Shown here: piece by piece, positions 8,383 through 17,993 of the stretch
Position numbering within the stretch: the first letter of the stretch is position 1
How the letters are laid out: the number at the start of each line of letters is the position of its first letter
Assembly (NCBI GenBank): GCA_040218875.1
Contig: JAVJQP010000027.1
From: Coleofasciculus sp937127375
GTDB lineage: Bacteria; Cyanobacteriota; Cyanobacteriia; Cyanobacteriales; Coleofasciculaceae
DNA length: 64,000 nt
Direction: 5' to 3' (one strand)
Position numbers and translations under genes: made by a program
The notes under the pieces: model-generated
The model's database searches: none
The model's input: the letters and a program-made list of their open reading frames with translations, nothing else
What the model was told of the DNA's origin: nothing

Positions 8383-9439
8383 GGCGTTGCACTCCCAATC
8401 CTGATAAATTATTTGGTATCAATCGTCCATCTTGCAGCGTCGCCCCGGTGAAGGGATCGTCGGTTAAATTCAAATGACTGTCTAAATCTAGATAATCGGC
8501 GAACGAGGATAAATGAGAGGCGGCGGTATTGGCGAGGGTGCTATCGGAATAGCAGCCATACATCACCTGTAATCCACAGGCTTTAGCCGTATGTACCATC
8601 CGCAACGCTTCGGTTAATCCACCGGATTTCATTAGTTTGATATTAATCCCATGAATGCAATCCGCCAGGGGCGGAATATCCTCACTGGTAAAGCAGCTTT
8701 CATCCACAAAAATCGGTAGAGGCGATCGCGAATACAGGTGAGGCAAATCCGCCTCTTGTCCGGCTCTAAGAGGTTGTTCGACGTATTTAACACCCTGTTG
8801 GGCTAACCAGTCGCACATTTTTACCGCATCGTCTCTACTCCAACCGCCATTCGCATCAACAGTTAACTGGGCTTGGGGGGCGACATCTCGGATAGCTAAT
8901 AGCATTTCGCGATCGGCTTCAATTCCGTCAGGGGAACCGAGTTTAATTTTAAGCACATTGCCCCCAGTAATCGGTATCCAATTTCGCACTCGTTGTTTTG
9001 CGGCTTCAGGTGTACCAATTCCTACCGTGGCGGAAATTGGCACAATCCGGTGACGATTACATCCCCACAATTTCCATAAGGGAACGCCTAAGTGTTTTCC
9101 TAACCAATCCTGTAATGCGATATCAATCGCCGCCCTAACCGCCGATGGTGCATCCGCATCTGCCAACACTCGTTCAATTTTCTGGCGTTCCCAGGGGGTG
9201 TAAGCTTCTAATGTCGGTATCACTAACTCCAGTGCATCCAACAACATCTGAGTCGTTTGGGGAGTTTGATTTAAGGGATGGGATGGAGTCGCGATCGCAA
9301 AGGGAGAGGCTTCGCCCCAACCCTCTATCCCCTGATGTTCTAGCCGCACCCAGATATTGGTGCTTTGGGAGGTTGTGCCGCGACTAATGGTTAAGGGGAA
9401 TCGCTTGTGAACAGTAAAGGGTTCTAAGCTAAGACGCAT
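8366..9439 (-). CDS. dgcA: Dipeptide epimerase, enolase superfamily (DgcA/L-Ala-D/L-Glu epimerase type)
   Basis: A 357-aa muconate-lactonizing-enzyme-subgroup protein. The catalytic KIK (164-166), metal ligands D195 (DANGGW), E221 (VEQPL) and D246 (DESC), and the second base K268 (INIKLMKSGG) are all present, matching L-Ala-D/L-Glu epimerases. It is the first gene of a two-gene unit with the DUF1611 gene, overlapping by 17 bp. A classical role is recycling of murein-derived L-Ala-D-Glu; the DgcN partner suggests N-acetyl-glutamate chemistry instead. The two alternatives cannot be separated from sequence. Confidence 0.85.
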   Translation of the reverse strand: MRLSLEPFTVHKRFPLTISRGTTSQSTNIWVRLEHQGIEGWGEASPFAIATPSHPLNQTPQTTQMLLDALELVIPTLEAYTPWERQKIERVLADADAPSAVRAAIDIALQDWLGKHLGVPLWKLWGCNRHRIVPISATVGIGTPEAAKQRVRNWIPITGGNVLKIKLGSPDGIEADREMLLAIRDVAPQAQLTVDANGGWSRDDAVKMCDWLAQQGVKYVEQPLRAGQEADLPHLYSRSPLPIFVDESCFTSEDIPPLADCIHGINIKLMKSGGLTEALRMVHTAKACGLQVMYGCYSDSTLANTAASHLSSFADYLDLDSHLNLTDDPFTGATLQDGRLIPNNLSGLGVQRHVSNE

Positions 9440-9642
9440 AATCCAAGGGTGGTTTGGGGAAAAGGAAGCCCATACTAGGTTATGGTACTGGAATTTCGTG
9501 ATCTCAACCGGAAGCCGATTGGGTAACGGGCTTAAAACTTGGCTTGACAGCGCTTGAGGTAAATCTGTAGGGTCAGGAGAGTGAAGCGTAACGCACCACT
9601 CACCGTTAAAGACTTTGGTGGAATAGATTTTACGGTTAAATC

Positions 9643-9661
9643 GGGCGCAAGCCTTGCGCCC
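9643..9661. repeat. GGGCGCAAGCCTTGCGCCC hairpin
   Basis: A 19-bp palindrome in the gap 9440-9700, followed by CTACATTTGGG. Related GTAGGGGC...GCGCCC elements occur near 43413 and 43525. No gene is seen in this gap. Confidence 0.5.
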
Positions 9662-9700
9662 CTACATTTGGGTGGGTGTACCTTAAACACTGGAGAACCG

Positions 9701-10141
9701 CTATATTTGTTCGTCACGACTAACCCGGACTCTGGCTCTACAACTAACGGAATAAAGGGCAGAGTAAATTTCAGGTTTCAAATACATTTCTTGGTTGCTA
9801 GTAAGCGATAAATAGGCTTTTCGTAATTCTGCCAACGTCTTCATCCGCAAGTTTTTATCTAGTTCTTGCCATAATCCTTCCGCATTGGAAGGATCTGACT
9901 TGAACCAGTTGTTGGCAAATTCCTTAATCTTAGGTTCATCAAATTCCAGCACTTCCATTGTCTGGAACCCAGTTAAACCACCGCGCCAGCCAGCCCGACG
10001 ACAGGTAACTGCGATCGGAGCATTAGGAAATCGTGTGGCTAATTGATTGACTTGATTAACCGCCTGATTGTAAGCATTTTTCGCCTCAGCAGGACTTTTA
10101 CCACCCAATATTTCGTCTATAAAGCTGATGTAACCACTGAT
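9701..10141 (-). pseudogene. NACHT-family NTPase fragment
   Basis: The minus-strand frame reads IDEILGGKS...FPNAPIAVTCRRAGWRGG, then TMEVLEFDEPKIKEFANNWF and LWQELDKNLRMKTLA. This is the Walker B to winged-helix part of a NACHT NTPase, where the usual order is DGLDE, the TSR strand, and a conserved F-xx-W-F. Sequence after MKTLA no longer matches (expected NPLLL), and there is no Walker A upstream: a TAA lies at 10142-10144. It is a decayed internal fragment of a larger STAND protein. Confidence 0.62.
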
Positions 10142-10194
10142 TTACAAGGATATTTTGGCGATTATTCTTAAGAAACCCTCCTCCATTTTGAGTA

Positions 10195-10260
10195 AGGGCG
10201 GGTTTTGCTGAAATATTATGGGTGAGACTCGAAATTAAACGGCTAAACCCGCCCCTACAA
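10195..10260. repeat. Palindromic repeat family A, copy 1
   Basis: A copy of the 60-67 bp element whose ends are AGGGCGGGTTTT and AAACCCGCCCCTACA. Most of the interior varies between copies. It is intergenic here, between the NACHT relic and the HIT gene. Confidence 0.85.
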
Positions 10261-10431
10261 GCCTCCACAGGTTTTTCTCTTGAGATGGGATATCCAAGCT
10301 TGACTACAGGGAATCCAAAATCGACGGGTTGAGAATGTTCTATTTTGTCACGTTATTTAAAGAATATTTAATAAATTATTTTCCTGCACCCCTCCGCCCC
10401 TCCACACTCCTGCACCTTTGTACTCCAACTC

Positions 10432-10773
10432 TTAACCGGGGGGCCAGTCCATCTGGCGTCCGCCTAAAATGTGTAAATGTAGATGATCCACGGTTTGACC
10501 GCCATCAGCACCGTTGTTGATCACCACCCGATACCCTTGATTCAAACCCACTTGTTCAGCCACTCGCTTGGCGGTTAACAGCAAATGTCCCATAAGGGCG
10601 TGATCGTCGGACTCCGCCGCCGCTAGCTGGGGAATCGGTTTTTTGGGAATGAGCAGAATATGAACGGGGGCTTTGGGTGCAACATCCTTGAACGCTAGGA
10701 CTAGATCATCTTCATACACAATGTCAGCCGGGATTTCCCGACGGATAATCTTGCTAAAGATTGTCTCACTCAT
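10432..10773 (-). CDS. HIT family (histidine triad) nucleotide-binding protein
   Basis: A 113-aa HIT hydrolase/transferase. The triad HLHLH lies at H97, H99 and H101 (VDHLHLHILGG), and the N-terminus (SETIFSKIIRREIPADIVYEDD) is characteristic of the bacterial HinT/PKCI branch. These enzymes hydrolyse nucleoside phosphoramidates or adenylated lysine. A longer frame starts at 10818, but ATG 10773 gives the conserved start. The gene is divergent from the EbsA-like gene downstream. Confidence 0.93.
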   Translation of the reverse strand: MSETIFSKIIRREIPADIVYEDDLVLAFKDVAPKAPVHILLIPKKPIPQLAAAESDDHALMGHLLLTAKRVAEQVGLNQGYRVVINNGADGGQTVDHLHLHILGGRQMDWPPG

Positions 10774-10965
10774 GGCTAATCGCGGTTTTTGTCTAAAGGC
10801 TTGATTAGAAAGTAGCATACAGGAACCAAAACCGCCTAAGATCGAGATAGAGTAAACAATTTGGGAGAAACCTCTCTAATTCAACCGCATCGGTTTTCTA
10901 TAATTTGTTAGCCTTCAACGAGAGTGCATGGCATTCTCAATATTGGAACAAGACGTTAGTCAGCT

Positions 10966-11337
10966 ATGTCTATCGAAAAACTTCAGCCTGCTGAAAAAGC
11001 CGCCGTCGGTGTCTACATGCCTTATTATCAAGGCGCTAAACGCAATGCTCTCCCTCTGGCGATTAGTCTGTATCAACAAGGATCGCTAGAAGGGAATCGC
11101 CGTATTGAAGGCGGTGAGAGCATTCCCTTTGTGGCAACCTGGTTTGTCTCCAAGCTACCTTCGGAACCAACTCGCTGCCGATTACAGTTTGACGGCAATG
11201 CGGAACTGAGTTATGAGGTAACGTTGCCGAATTCTGAATTTATTAATTACTTAATCGAAATCATTTTGAATTTCAAGCGCACCCGCCTGACCGATTTTTC
11301 CCAGACATTTTATCGCAAACTACTACGTGACGAGTAA
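10966..11337 (+). CDS. ebsA: Conserved cyanobacterial protein resembling EbsA (type IV pilus biogenesis)
   Basis: A 123-aa soluble protein. The block VYMPYYQGAKRNALPLAISLYQ, with EGNRRIEGGESIPFVATWF after it, is what I recall of EbsA, a cyanobacterial protein needed for type IV pilus assembly and biofilm self-suppression in Synechococcus elongatus. No signal peptide or membrane segment is present. The next gene begins 14 bp downstream, so the two are probably co-transcribed. The symbol rests on recalled similarity. Confidence 0.65.
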   Translation: MSIEKLQPAEKAAVGVYMPYYQGAKRNALPLAISLYQQGSLEGNRRIEGGESIPFVATWFVSKLPSEPTRCRLQFDGNAELSYEVTLPNSEFINYLIEIILNFKRTRLTDFSQTFYRKLLRDE

Positions 11338-11351
11338 ACTCAAGTGGCATT

Positions 11352-12467
11352 TTGAACGGAGGAGCGAAATTAGGGGTGACAAAATCCGTGAATTATTTAC
11401 TAATCGGATCAACTGAAGCATATAGTGGCAAGTCCGCCATCATTCTGGGCATCGCCCATCAGCTTAAAAGTAAAGGACTGGATATTGGTTATGGTAAGCT
11501 CTTAGGCTGCACTGAGTATGCGAATAAACTGAATCGGGAAGGCGATGATGTGCAGTTTATTCCGTCTATCCTAGATCTACCAGAAAAACGGGTGCGATCG
11601 CCTCTACTCTATCTGGATGATCAGACGATGCAGAAACGCTTGCGGGGTGAGGATTCGACCAATTACCGTCAATCGCTGAAGTCCTATCTCCAGCCGCCGA
11701 TTGGTGATTTAATGGTACTCGAAGGACCGAGTACGTTGTTTGAAGGCAATTTATTTGACCTCTCGTTGCTGGATATTGCTCAGGAAATAGAGGCTTCAAT
11801 TATATTAGTCAGCCGTTTTCATTCGGTGCTACTGGTGGAAAAACTGCTATCTGCCAAAAACCAACTTGGCGATCGCTTACGGGGAATTGTGATTAACGCG
11901 ATTCCGGCTGATCAACTGGAAATCGTCCAATCCACTGTCCAACCGTTTCTAGAGGCGCAAGATATTCCTGTATTAGGGATGTTATCCCAGAACGATTTGC
12001 TCCGTAGCGTTACGGTTCGAGAATTGATTCATCAACTGGATGCTCAAGTGCTTTGCCGTCCAGATCGGGTGGATTTATTGGTTCAAAGTTTGACCATTGG
12101 CGCGATGAATGTCAACTCTGCCCTAAAATATTTCCGCAAAGGCAAGCACATGGCAGTCGTCACCGGAGGCGATCGCACGGATATCCAAATGGCAGCACTA
12201 GAAACCTCAACCCACTGTCTGATTCTAACGGGTAAAATACCACCCCAACCGTTGATTGTCAACCGGGCTGAAGAATTGGAAATTCCTATCTTATCAGTGG
12301 ATCTCGATACCCTCACCACCGTGGAAATTATCGATCGCGCGTTTGGTCAAGTCCGCTTGCGCGAATCCATTAAAGCCCAGTGCATCCAACAACTGATGGC
12401 AGAACATTTTGATATTGAACGGTTGATGAATTTACTTGGTTTAAAAGCGGCTGTTTCAACGCATTAA
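11352..12467 (+). CDS. DRTGG-domain protein with BioD-like P-loop (phosphotransacetylase-family protein)
   Basis: A 371-aa protein. The N-terminal BioD/CobB-like P-loop region carries GSTEAYSGKSA near residues 19-29. A central LMVLEGPSTLFEG block and a C-terminal DRTGG-type region (VVTGGDRTDIQ at about 268-278) follow. This matches the N-terminal regulatory half of long phosphotransacetylases, without the catalytic Pta domain. A stand-alone version is common in cyanobacteria; function is unknown, possibly sensing a nucleotide. The start is uncertain: TTG 11352 or GTG 11376, with AACGGAGGAG upstream. It lies 14 bp after the ebsA-like gene. Confidence 0.8.
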   Translation: MNGGAKLGVTKSVNYLLIGSTEAYSGKSAIILGIAHQLKSKGLDIGYGKLLGCTEYANKLNREGDDVQFIPSILDLPEKRVRSPLLYLDDQTMQKRLRGEDSTNYRQSLKSYLQPPIGDLMVLEGPSTLFEGNLFDLSLLDIAQEIEASIILVSRFHSVLLVEKLLSAKNQLGDRLRGIVINAIPADQLEIVQSTVQPFLEAQDIPVLGMLSQNDLLRSVTVRELIHQLDAQVLCRPDRVDLLVQSLTIGAMNVNSALKYFRKGKHMAVVTGGDRTDIQMAALETSTHCLILTGKIPPQPLIVNRAEELEIPILSVDLDTLTTVEIIDRAFGQVRLRESIKAQCIQQLMAEHFDIERLMNLLGLKAAVSTH

Positions 12468-12599
12468 TAATTCATCATTTGTCATTTTTTCTTAATTTTT
12501 GGTCATAAATCTGTCTACCTTGCTAGGGCAGATTTTTTGTTTTAATCTTGACTTTTAACTTAGCTGGCTTAATGGTGTCACATCACTGAATAGAATCTC

Positions 12600-13985
12600 A
12601 TGAAGTTAGATTTAGAACGATTTTTCGCGGCGTGTAATCCCAGCAAAACCCTAAACATGAAAAATGCTGAGGATCACAATTATTATATCGAATTTGCTGG
12701 AGTGCGGGGTGGTAAGGCAATTGAAGCATTAAAGCGGACGATCGCACGGCTATCACCCAACGAACCCACCTGTCAATTATTCACCGGACATATTGGCTGT
12801 GGCAAGTCTACAGAGTTATTGCGGTTAAAGATGGAGTTGGAGGCGTTGGACTTTCATGTCGTCTATTTTCAAGCCACAGATGATTTAGATGTCGCGGATG
12901 TTGATATTACCGATATTCTCCTCGCGATCGCCCGCCAAGTGAGTACCAGTTTGGAATCGAGTCGGGTGGCGCTACAACCGGGTGGATTTAAGGCGTTTTT
13001 ACAGAAAACCATTGATGTGCTTCAGACACCGATAGAAGTAGGAGGGGAAGCCAAAGTTCCGGGGATTGGTACAGTTAAAGCGAGTACCGAGGGCAACTTT
13101 GAAATCTCCCTTCCCGATGAAATTGCCAAACTGACCATTAAAGCCAAAAATAGTCAGCAGATGCGTTCCAAACTCAGACAGCATTTGGAACCCCAAACCA
13201 GTCAAATTTTAGAGTATATTAATCATGAAATCCTCGAAGTTGCTATTGTCCAACTTAAGCAACAGGGTCAAAACGGATTAGTCGTCATTGTCGATAACTT
13301 AGATCGCATTCCCAACCAAGCAACCGCCGCCTCCAGTAAACCACTTCCTGAATATATTTTTGTCGATCGCGGCGAACAATTAAGTCAACTCAATTGCCAT
13401 TTGCTGTATACCCTTCCCCTGTCGCTGATTTTCTCAAATTTACGAGAACCCTTGAAGAATCGCCTAGGAAATGGTCGCAGTCCGATTGTATTATCCATGG
13501 TGCCAGTATTTTCACGCGATGGCAAAGAACATCCCGGAGGAATCGCGCTGCTGCAACAGATGATTCTGGCTAGGGCGTTTCCAGACGCGACAGCCGAGGA
13601 ACGCTTGGCTAGTGTTACGGAAGTCTTTGATAGTCTTGATACATTAGACCGACTGTGCAGAATAAGTGGCGGTCATGTACGAAGTTTATTGGGGATGCTT
13701 TATGCCTGTGTCCAGGAGCAAGATCCGCCGATTTCTCGCCCGATTTTGGAAATGGTAATTCGCCAGGAACGGGATAGTTTATTGTTGGCAATTGATAATC
13801 ATGAATGGGAGTTATTGTTTCAAGTGGTGCGGGAACAACAGGTTAAAGGCGATCATGAATATCAAACATTACTGCAAAGCTTATTTGTATTTGAGTATCA
13901 AGATGAACAAGGGAGTTGGTTTGGCTTGAATCCATTATTATTTGAGACACAAAAATATCAGGCCTGGGTGCGGCAGAATGAGTAA
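12600..13985 (+). CDS. P-loop ATPase of STAND/AAA type
   Basis: A 461-aa ATPase. Walker A (GHIGCGKST) is at 63-71 and a Walker B-like strand (LVVIVDNLDRIP) near 230. The C-terminal part is helical and ends at QKYQAWVRQNE. No effector or repeat domain is attached. It is followed after about 200 bp by a larger TPR-NTPase on the same strand; the pair may act together. The gap between them holds a family A palindrome, so co-transcription is doubtful. Function is unknown. STAND-like architecture suggests a signalling switch, which is an inference. Confidence 0.75.
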   Translation: MKLDLERFFAACNPSKTLNMKNAEDHNYYIEFAGVRGGKAIEALKRTIARLSPNEPTCQLFTGHIGCGKSTELLRLKMELEALDFHVVYFQATDDLDVADVDITDILLAIARQVSTSLESSRVALQPGGFKAFLQKTIDVLQTPIEVGGEAKVPGIGTVKASTEGNFEISLPDEIAKLTIKAKNSQQMRSKLRQHLEPQTSQILEYINHEILEVAIVQLKQQGQNGLVVIVDNLDRIPNQATAASSKPLPEYIFVDRGEQLSQLNCHLLYTLPLSLIFSNLREPLKNRLGNGRSPIVLSMVPVFSRDGKEHPGGIALLQQMILARAFPDATAEERLASVTEVFDSLDTLDRLCRISGGHVRSLLGMLYACVQEQDPPISRPILEMVIRQERDSLLLAIDNHEWELLFQVVREQQVKGDHEYQTLLQSLFVFEYQDEQGSWFGLNPLLFETQKYQAWVRQNE

Positions 13986-14000
13986 ATAGAAGATCAGGGT

Positions 14001-14062
14001 TGTAGGGGCGGGTTTTACCGATAACATATAGGAGAAAACCCCTAACTTAACTAAACCCGCCC
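14001..14062. repeat. Palindromic repeat family A, copy 2
   Basis: A TGTAGGGGCGGGTTTT left end and an AACTAAACCCGCCC right end, intergenic between the two NTPase genes. Confidence 0.85.
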
Positions 14063-14192
14063 TGCTTGGGGTACAAGGGAGACAAAGAAAAGCATTTCAA
14101 CTTGACACATAACCGACTCCAACCCCCTCTGCGTCCCTCTGCGTTAAAAAAATATAATTTCCACTCTAACAAACTTACTATAAATTGTGATC

Positions 14193-16934
14193 ATGAACAC
14201 CCCAGATCCCCTAGCCGAAATTGCCGCCTGTAACGATCAGGCATTAAACACCCTAACCCGATCGCTTACTAATTCCCAGGGACGATTTTCCTTAATTCTG
14301 GCGCGGTGTAACTATACCTGTTTGCGATCGCAGATTCTCCACCTGCTACACCAACGCTGTTCCCTCAACTTAGTTGAGTTATCTCTAGAATCATCGGCGC
14401 AAACCATATATACCGCGATTCACAATCACGTAGAGAATCAGCAACCTGATGCTGTATTGGTAACGGGGTTAGAGTCTGTCGGGGATCTGGATGACTTACT
14501 CATCGCCACAAATCAGGTACGCGATTTATTTCGCGATTTTCCGTTCCCAGTAGTATTTTGGGCAACCGATAAGGTATGCAAACGGCTGATCCGAGTCGCC
14601 ATGGATCTCTACAATTGGGCAAGTCCCAAGCTGGAATTTGTGCTACCTGAACCCGCACTAAGGGCATTAGTCGAGGAAACGGCAGATCAAGCTTTTGCTG
14701 ATGCAGAAAACTTGAGTTTAGATTGTACTGAATTAGAGGCGATTCAGCAATCTTGCCACAATCAAGGACGAGACTTGCCGCCGAATTTTAATGCTATTTT
14801 ATCTTTAACCCTGGGAGTCATTCACACCCAAAATAATCAAATCGATGAAGCCATTACTCACTGTCAGCAAAGTTTAACTCTTTGGCAACAGCATCAGTCA
14901 GGAGAACGGGTGGGAATTGTTTCGCTGCATCTCGCTTGGGCGTATGCGCTGAAAGGAGAACAGCATGAAGGGGAAATTCGCCAGTATGTTCAGCAATCTT
15001 GGCATCACTTACATCAGAAAAACTGTACCGATTCCTTGGCACACCATAGTTGCAAATTAGGGGATTTACTGCGACAGGTGGGTGACTGGGAAAATTTACA
15101 ACAGTTAGCCGAAAAAGCGTTAGTTTGGCATCAGCAGCAGGGAGATGTACAGAAAATTGCCCAGGATTATGGGTTTTTAGCCGAAGTTGCTTTAAATAAA
15201 CGTCAATGGCGAGATGCTAAAAAGTTGGCGCAGCAGGGAATTGATGATTGGCAACAGGTATCAGAGTTTGAGATCAAACGGTTAGGATTGTGTTATTTTA
15301 TTCTGGCACAATCCCAGCAACACTTGGGTCAAGTAAAGGACGCGATCGCGACTTTAGCGACAGCGAGAGAGATGAGCTTAAATGCCACCATTCCCTTACA
15401 TCAGTATGACCCAAAACTTTACGTTAATATTCTCCAAAACTTACGTACTCTAAAATTTGAACAAGGGGATTATTTAGACGCCTTTCATTTAAAATTAGAA
15501 CAACGGCAAATTGAGACCCAATATGGATTACGGGCATTTATTGGGGCGGGACGACTGCACCCGCCGCGACAGGTAATTCAGCCCGGTGTCAGGGGAAGAC
15601 AGCGGTTATCCTTATCCCAAATTGTCGCTTCCTCTGGACGCCAGAAGGATTTAGAGGAACTGCTGGAACGGATTCGACGGCGCGATCGCAAGTTGACGGT
15701 AATTTATGGGTCATCTGGGGTAGGAAAGAGTTCGATTTTGCAGGCGGGATTAGTTCCGATTCTGCAACAGACTTATTTTGAAGGGCGAGATATTGTCCCT
15801 GTTTTGCTACAAGTTTATAAGGATTGGATAGGGGAGTTAGATAAGGGTTTAGTGGAAGCCTTGAAGAAGGTTAATCGTTCATCTATTTCTGCTAAGGATT
15901 CCCTTGAGACTCAATCTGATCCCCCCCCCGCCCCCCTTAAAAAGGGGGGAGCCAACAAAGAATCTACCTTTGATTTAAGGGGAAATAATCAAGTTAACGT
16001 TACGAATGATAATAAGGATAGCCAAGAAAATTATGACTCCCTCCTTCCCCATCCCTCGTGCAACAAAAGCGAAGCATCCTCTGACTCCCCCCTTCCCTCG
16101 CAGGGAAGGGGGGCTGGGGGGGTTAGGTCAACCCTATCAAAAATTCTCAACCAATTGCGTCAAAATGAACACAGCGAAGTATTAACGGTGCTGATTTTTG
16201 ACCAATTTGAGGAATTTTTCTTTGATCACAAAGATCCAGCCAGCCGACGAGAGTTTTATGAGTTTTTGCGCGAATGTGTAGAGATTCCTTATGTCAAAGT
16301 TATTTTATCTCTGCGGGAAGACTATATTTATTACCTATTAGAGTTAAACCGCACAACGCCGTTAACCAATATTGATAAAAATCATGAGCATATTCTCTAT
16401 TACCTAGGTAATTTTTCAGCCGCAGATGCTAAAGCCGTTATTGAGAGTTTAACCGCGCGATCGCCTGTACCTTTTGAGCCAGATTTAGTTGACCAATTGG
16501 TGCAGGATTTAGCTCAGGATTTGGGAGAAGTGCGTCCGATTGAATTGCAGATTGTTGGCTATCAACTGGAAACAGAGAAGATTACCACGCGGAAAAACTA
16601 TCGAAAATATGAATCTAAGGAAGAATGGGTTGAGGCGTTTTTAGCTGATGTTGTTCACGATTGTGGATCTGGAAATGAGCAGATTGCCAAACTTGTCTTG
16701 TACTTGCTAACTGATGAGAATAACACTCGCCCCCTAAAAACTCGTGCGGATTTGGAATTGGAGTTAGAGGTAAAGAGTGAAACGTTAGATTTAGTTTTAG
16801 AAGTGTTAGTCAAATCAGGGATAGTTTTGAGAGTTCCAGCTATTCCAGATGACCGCTATCAACTGGTTCACGATTATCTCGTATTATTTGTTCGTCATCA
16901 ACAAGTAGGTGAAACAGTGCCCTTGCTGGATTAA
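14193..16934 (+). CDS. TPR plus nSTAND1-type NTPase, inflated by in-frame repeats
   Basis: A protein of about 913 aa (ATG 14193; a GTG lies two codons upstream). Residues 1-190 resemble a degenerate AAA module without Walker A. TPR-like helices follow (about 200-450), then an nSTAND1 NTPase with Walker A GSSGVGKSS near 508-516 and Walker B LIFDQFEEFFF near 670. Between them is a low-complexity stretch of about 80 residues encoded by repeats: CCCCCCTTAAAAAGGGGGG at 15936-15954 and a CTTCCCT/AGGGAAG hairpin near 16090-16110. These read in frame as SDPPPAPLKKGG and SPLPSQGRGAGG. A role as a nucleotide-dependent sensor is likely; the trigger is unknown. Confidence 0.75.
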   Translation: MNTPDPLAEIAACNDQALNTLTRSLTNSQGRFSLILARCNYTCLRSQILHLLHQRCSLNLVELSLESSAQTIYTAIHNHVENQQPDAVLVTGLESVGDLDDLLIATNQVRDLFRDFPFPVVFWATDKVCKRLIRVAMDLYNWASPKLEFVLPEPALRALVEETADQAFADAENLSLDCTELEAIQQSCHNQGRDLPPNFNAILSLTLGVIHTQNNQIDEAITHCQQSLTLWQQHQSGERVGIVSLHLAWAYALKGEQHEGEIRQYVQQSWHHLHQKNCTDSLAHHSCKLGDLLRQVGDWENLQQLAEKALVWHQQQGDVQKIAQDYGFLAEVALNKRQWRDAKKLAQQGIDDWQQVSEFEIKRLGLCYFILAQSQQHLGQVKDAIATLATAREMSLNATIPLHQYDPKLYVNILQNLRTLKFEQGDYLDAFHLKLEQRQIETQYGLRAFIGAGRLHPPRQVIQPGVRGRQRLSLSQIVASSGRQKDLEELLERIRRRDRKLTVIYGSSGVGKSSILQAGLVPILQQTYFEGRDIVPVLLQVYKDWIGELDKGLVEALKKVNRSSISAKDSLETQSDPPPAPLKKGGANKESTFDLRGNNQVNVTNDNKDSQENYDSLLPHPSCNKSEASSDSPLPSQGRGAGGVRSTLSKILNQLRQNEHSEVLTVLIFDQFEEFFFDHKDPASRREFYEFLRECVEIPYVKVILSLREDYIYYLLELNRTTPLTNIDKNHEHILYYLGNFSAADAKAVIESLTARSPVPFEPDLVDQLVQDLAQDLGEVRPIELQIVGYQLETEKITTRKNYRKYESKEEWVEAFLADVVHDCGSGNEQIAKLVLYLLTDENNTRPLKTRADLELELEVKSETLDLVLEVLVKSGIVLRVPAIPDDRYQLVHDYLVLFVRHQQVGETVPLLD

Positions 16935-17285
16935 TCAACTGACTCAGACCATTCAAAACACCCAGCCAGTCTAGATGTGAATAATTATGTCGATTATGGA
17001 AGTTTTATTAAGAAAGTCGCATAACATACGCTGATAGGGCTAGTATACAGAGCAAGGTTCTGATAAAAACCTAATTTATATTGGTTGCATTACAGTAGTA
17101 GCTTTGAGCTGCCTGATACTGCGTTGGTGCGGACGGGACGAAGGTTGTCGGTGAGTATCAAAAGCTACTGGTCGCCGCTCAACTGGGATGTTGAGCCGAC
17201 AAATCTCACCTAGCAAATACGGCATAGATTTACAACCCTTAAAATCCACGAAAAACATAAAACCCAAGGGAGATGAACCTTGGGC
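16935..17285. other. 351-bp intergenic gap
   Basis: No gene, repeat family or RNA gene is recognised here. A 63-aa minus frame (17076-17267) has no recognisable motif and an unconvincing start, so it is not called. Confidence 0.4.
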
Positions 17286-17987
17286 TTATGAGTCATTTGG
17301 AGTAGGCGATCGCTCCACCAATTCCTGCACAAAGGCTTGATGGATTGGGTCAGCAATCCCAGCTTGCAGCCCATTCAGCACCTCCATCATTCTGCCCTCT
17401 AATAAAGCTGGCACGTTCAGCCACAATCCGGGAAACACGCTACTGCGAATCATGCCATCGGCATCTGGTTCAATTAAGACAAATTCCTCTGCTTGCAACC
17501 GAAACCAACTGAGGCGGTTCTCAAAGGTTGACCACACCAAATATTCCTGTACCCCATTGCGTCGATAGGCATTGCGCTTGACTCCTAAATCAATTGCCGC
17601 ACTGCTTGTGGCAATTTCCGCCACTAATTCTGGTGTCCCTTCGATATAGCCATCCTCGCTAATCGTTGAGTTACCGCCAACTTCAATTCGCAGCAGGGCA
17701 TCCGGTTGCGGTTCATTGTCCATATCTAGCCGGGTTGTAGCGTTATCCGATCCGCTAACACCCGGAGTTGCTGTGCAATACACCCCCAGCCAGGTAATTA
17801 AATTAAAATGAGGATTACCGTGAAAAACTCTAACTGGGGATGCCACGTAAACCACTCCTTCAATCAGTTCCGCTTTAAATTTTTCTGGGGTCGCCTCATA
17901 GCGGCGCTCAAACTCAGCACGAGTCAATCGATCGCCACTTTCCAGGGGTGGAATTGGGATGGAACGAGCAGGCTGCTGCAACACCAT
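17286..17987 (-). CDS. Uma2 family putative endonuclease
   Basis: A 233-aa Uma2/DUF820 protein of the AEFERRYEATPEKFKAELIEGVVYVAS type. It has QPDALLRIE and PELVAEIATSSAAIDLGVKRNAYRRNGVQEYLVW, with the family's D...ExA...K positions. It belongs to a different branch from the other four copies in the window. Two alternative starts are close together; ATG 17987 (MVLQQPARS) is preferred over 17993. It stands alone. Confidence 0.9.
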   Translation of the reverse strand: MVLQQPARSIPIPPLESGDRLTRAEFERRYEATPEKFKAELIEGVVYVASPVRVFHGNPHFNLITWLGVYCTATPGVSGSDNATTRLDMDNEPQPDALLRIEVGGNSTISEDGYIEGTPELVAEIATSSAAIDLGVKRNAYRRNGVQEYLVWSTFENRLSWFRLQAEEFVLIEPDADGMIRSSVFPGLWLNVPALLEGRMMEVLNGLQAGIADPIHQAFVQELVERSPTPNDS

Positions 17988-17993
17988 AATCAA

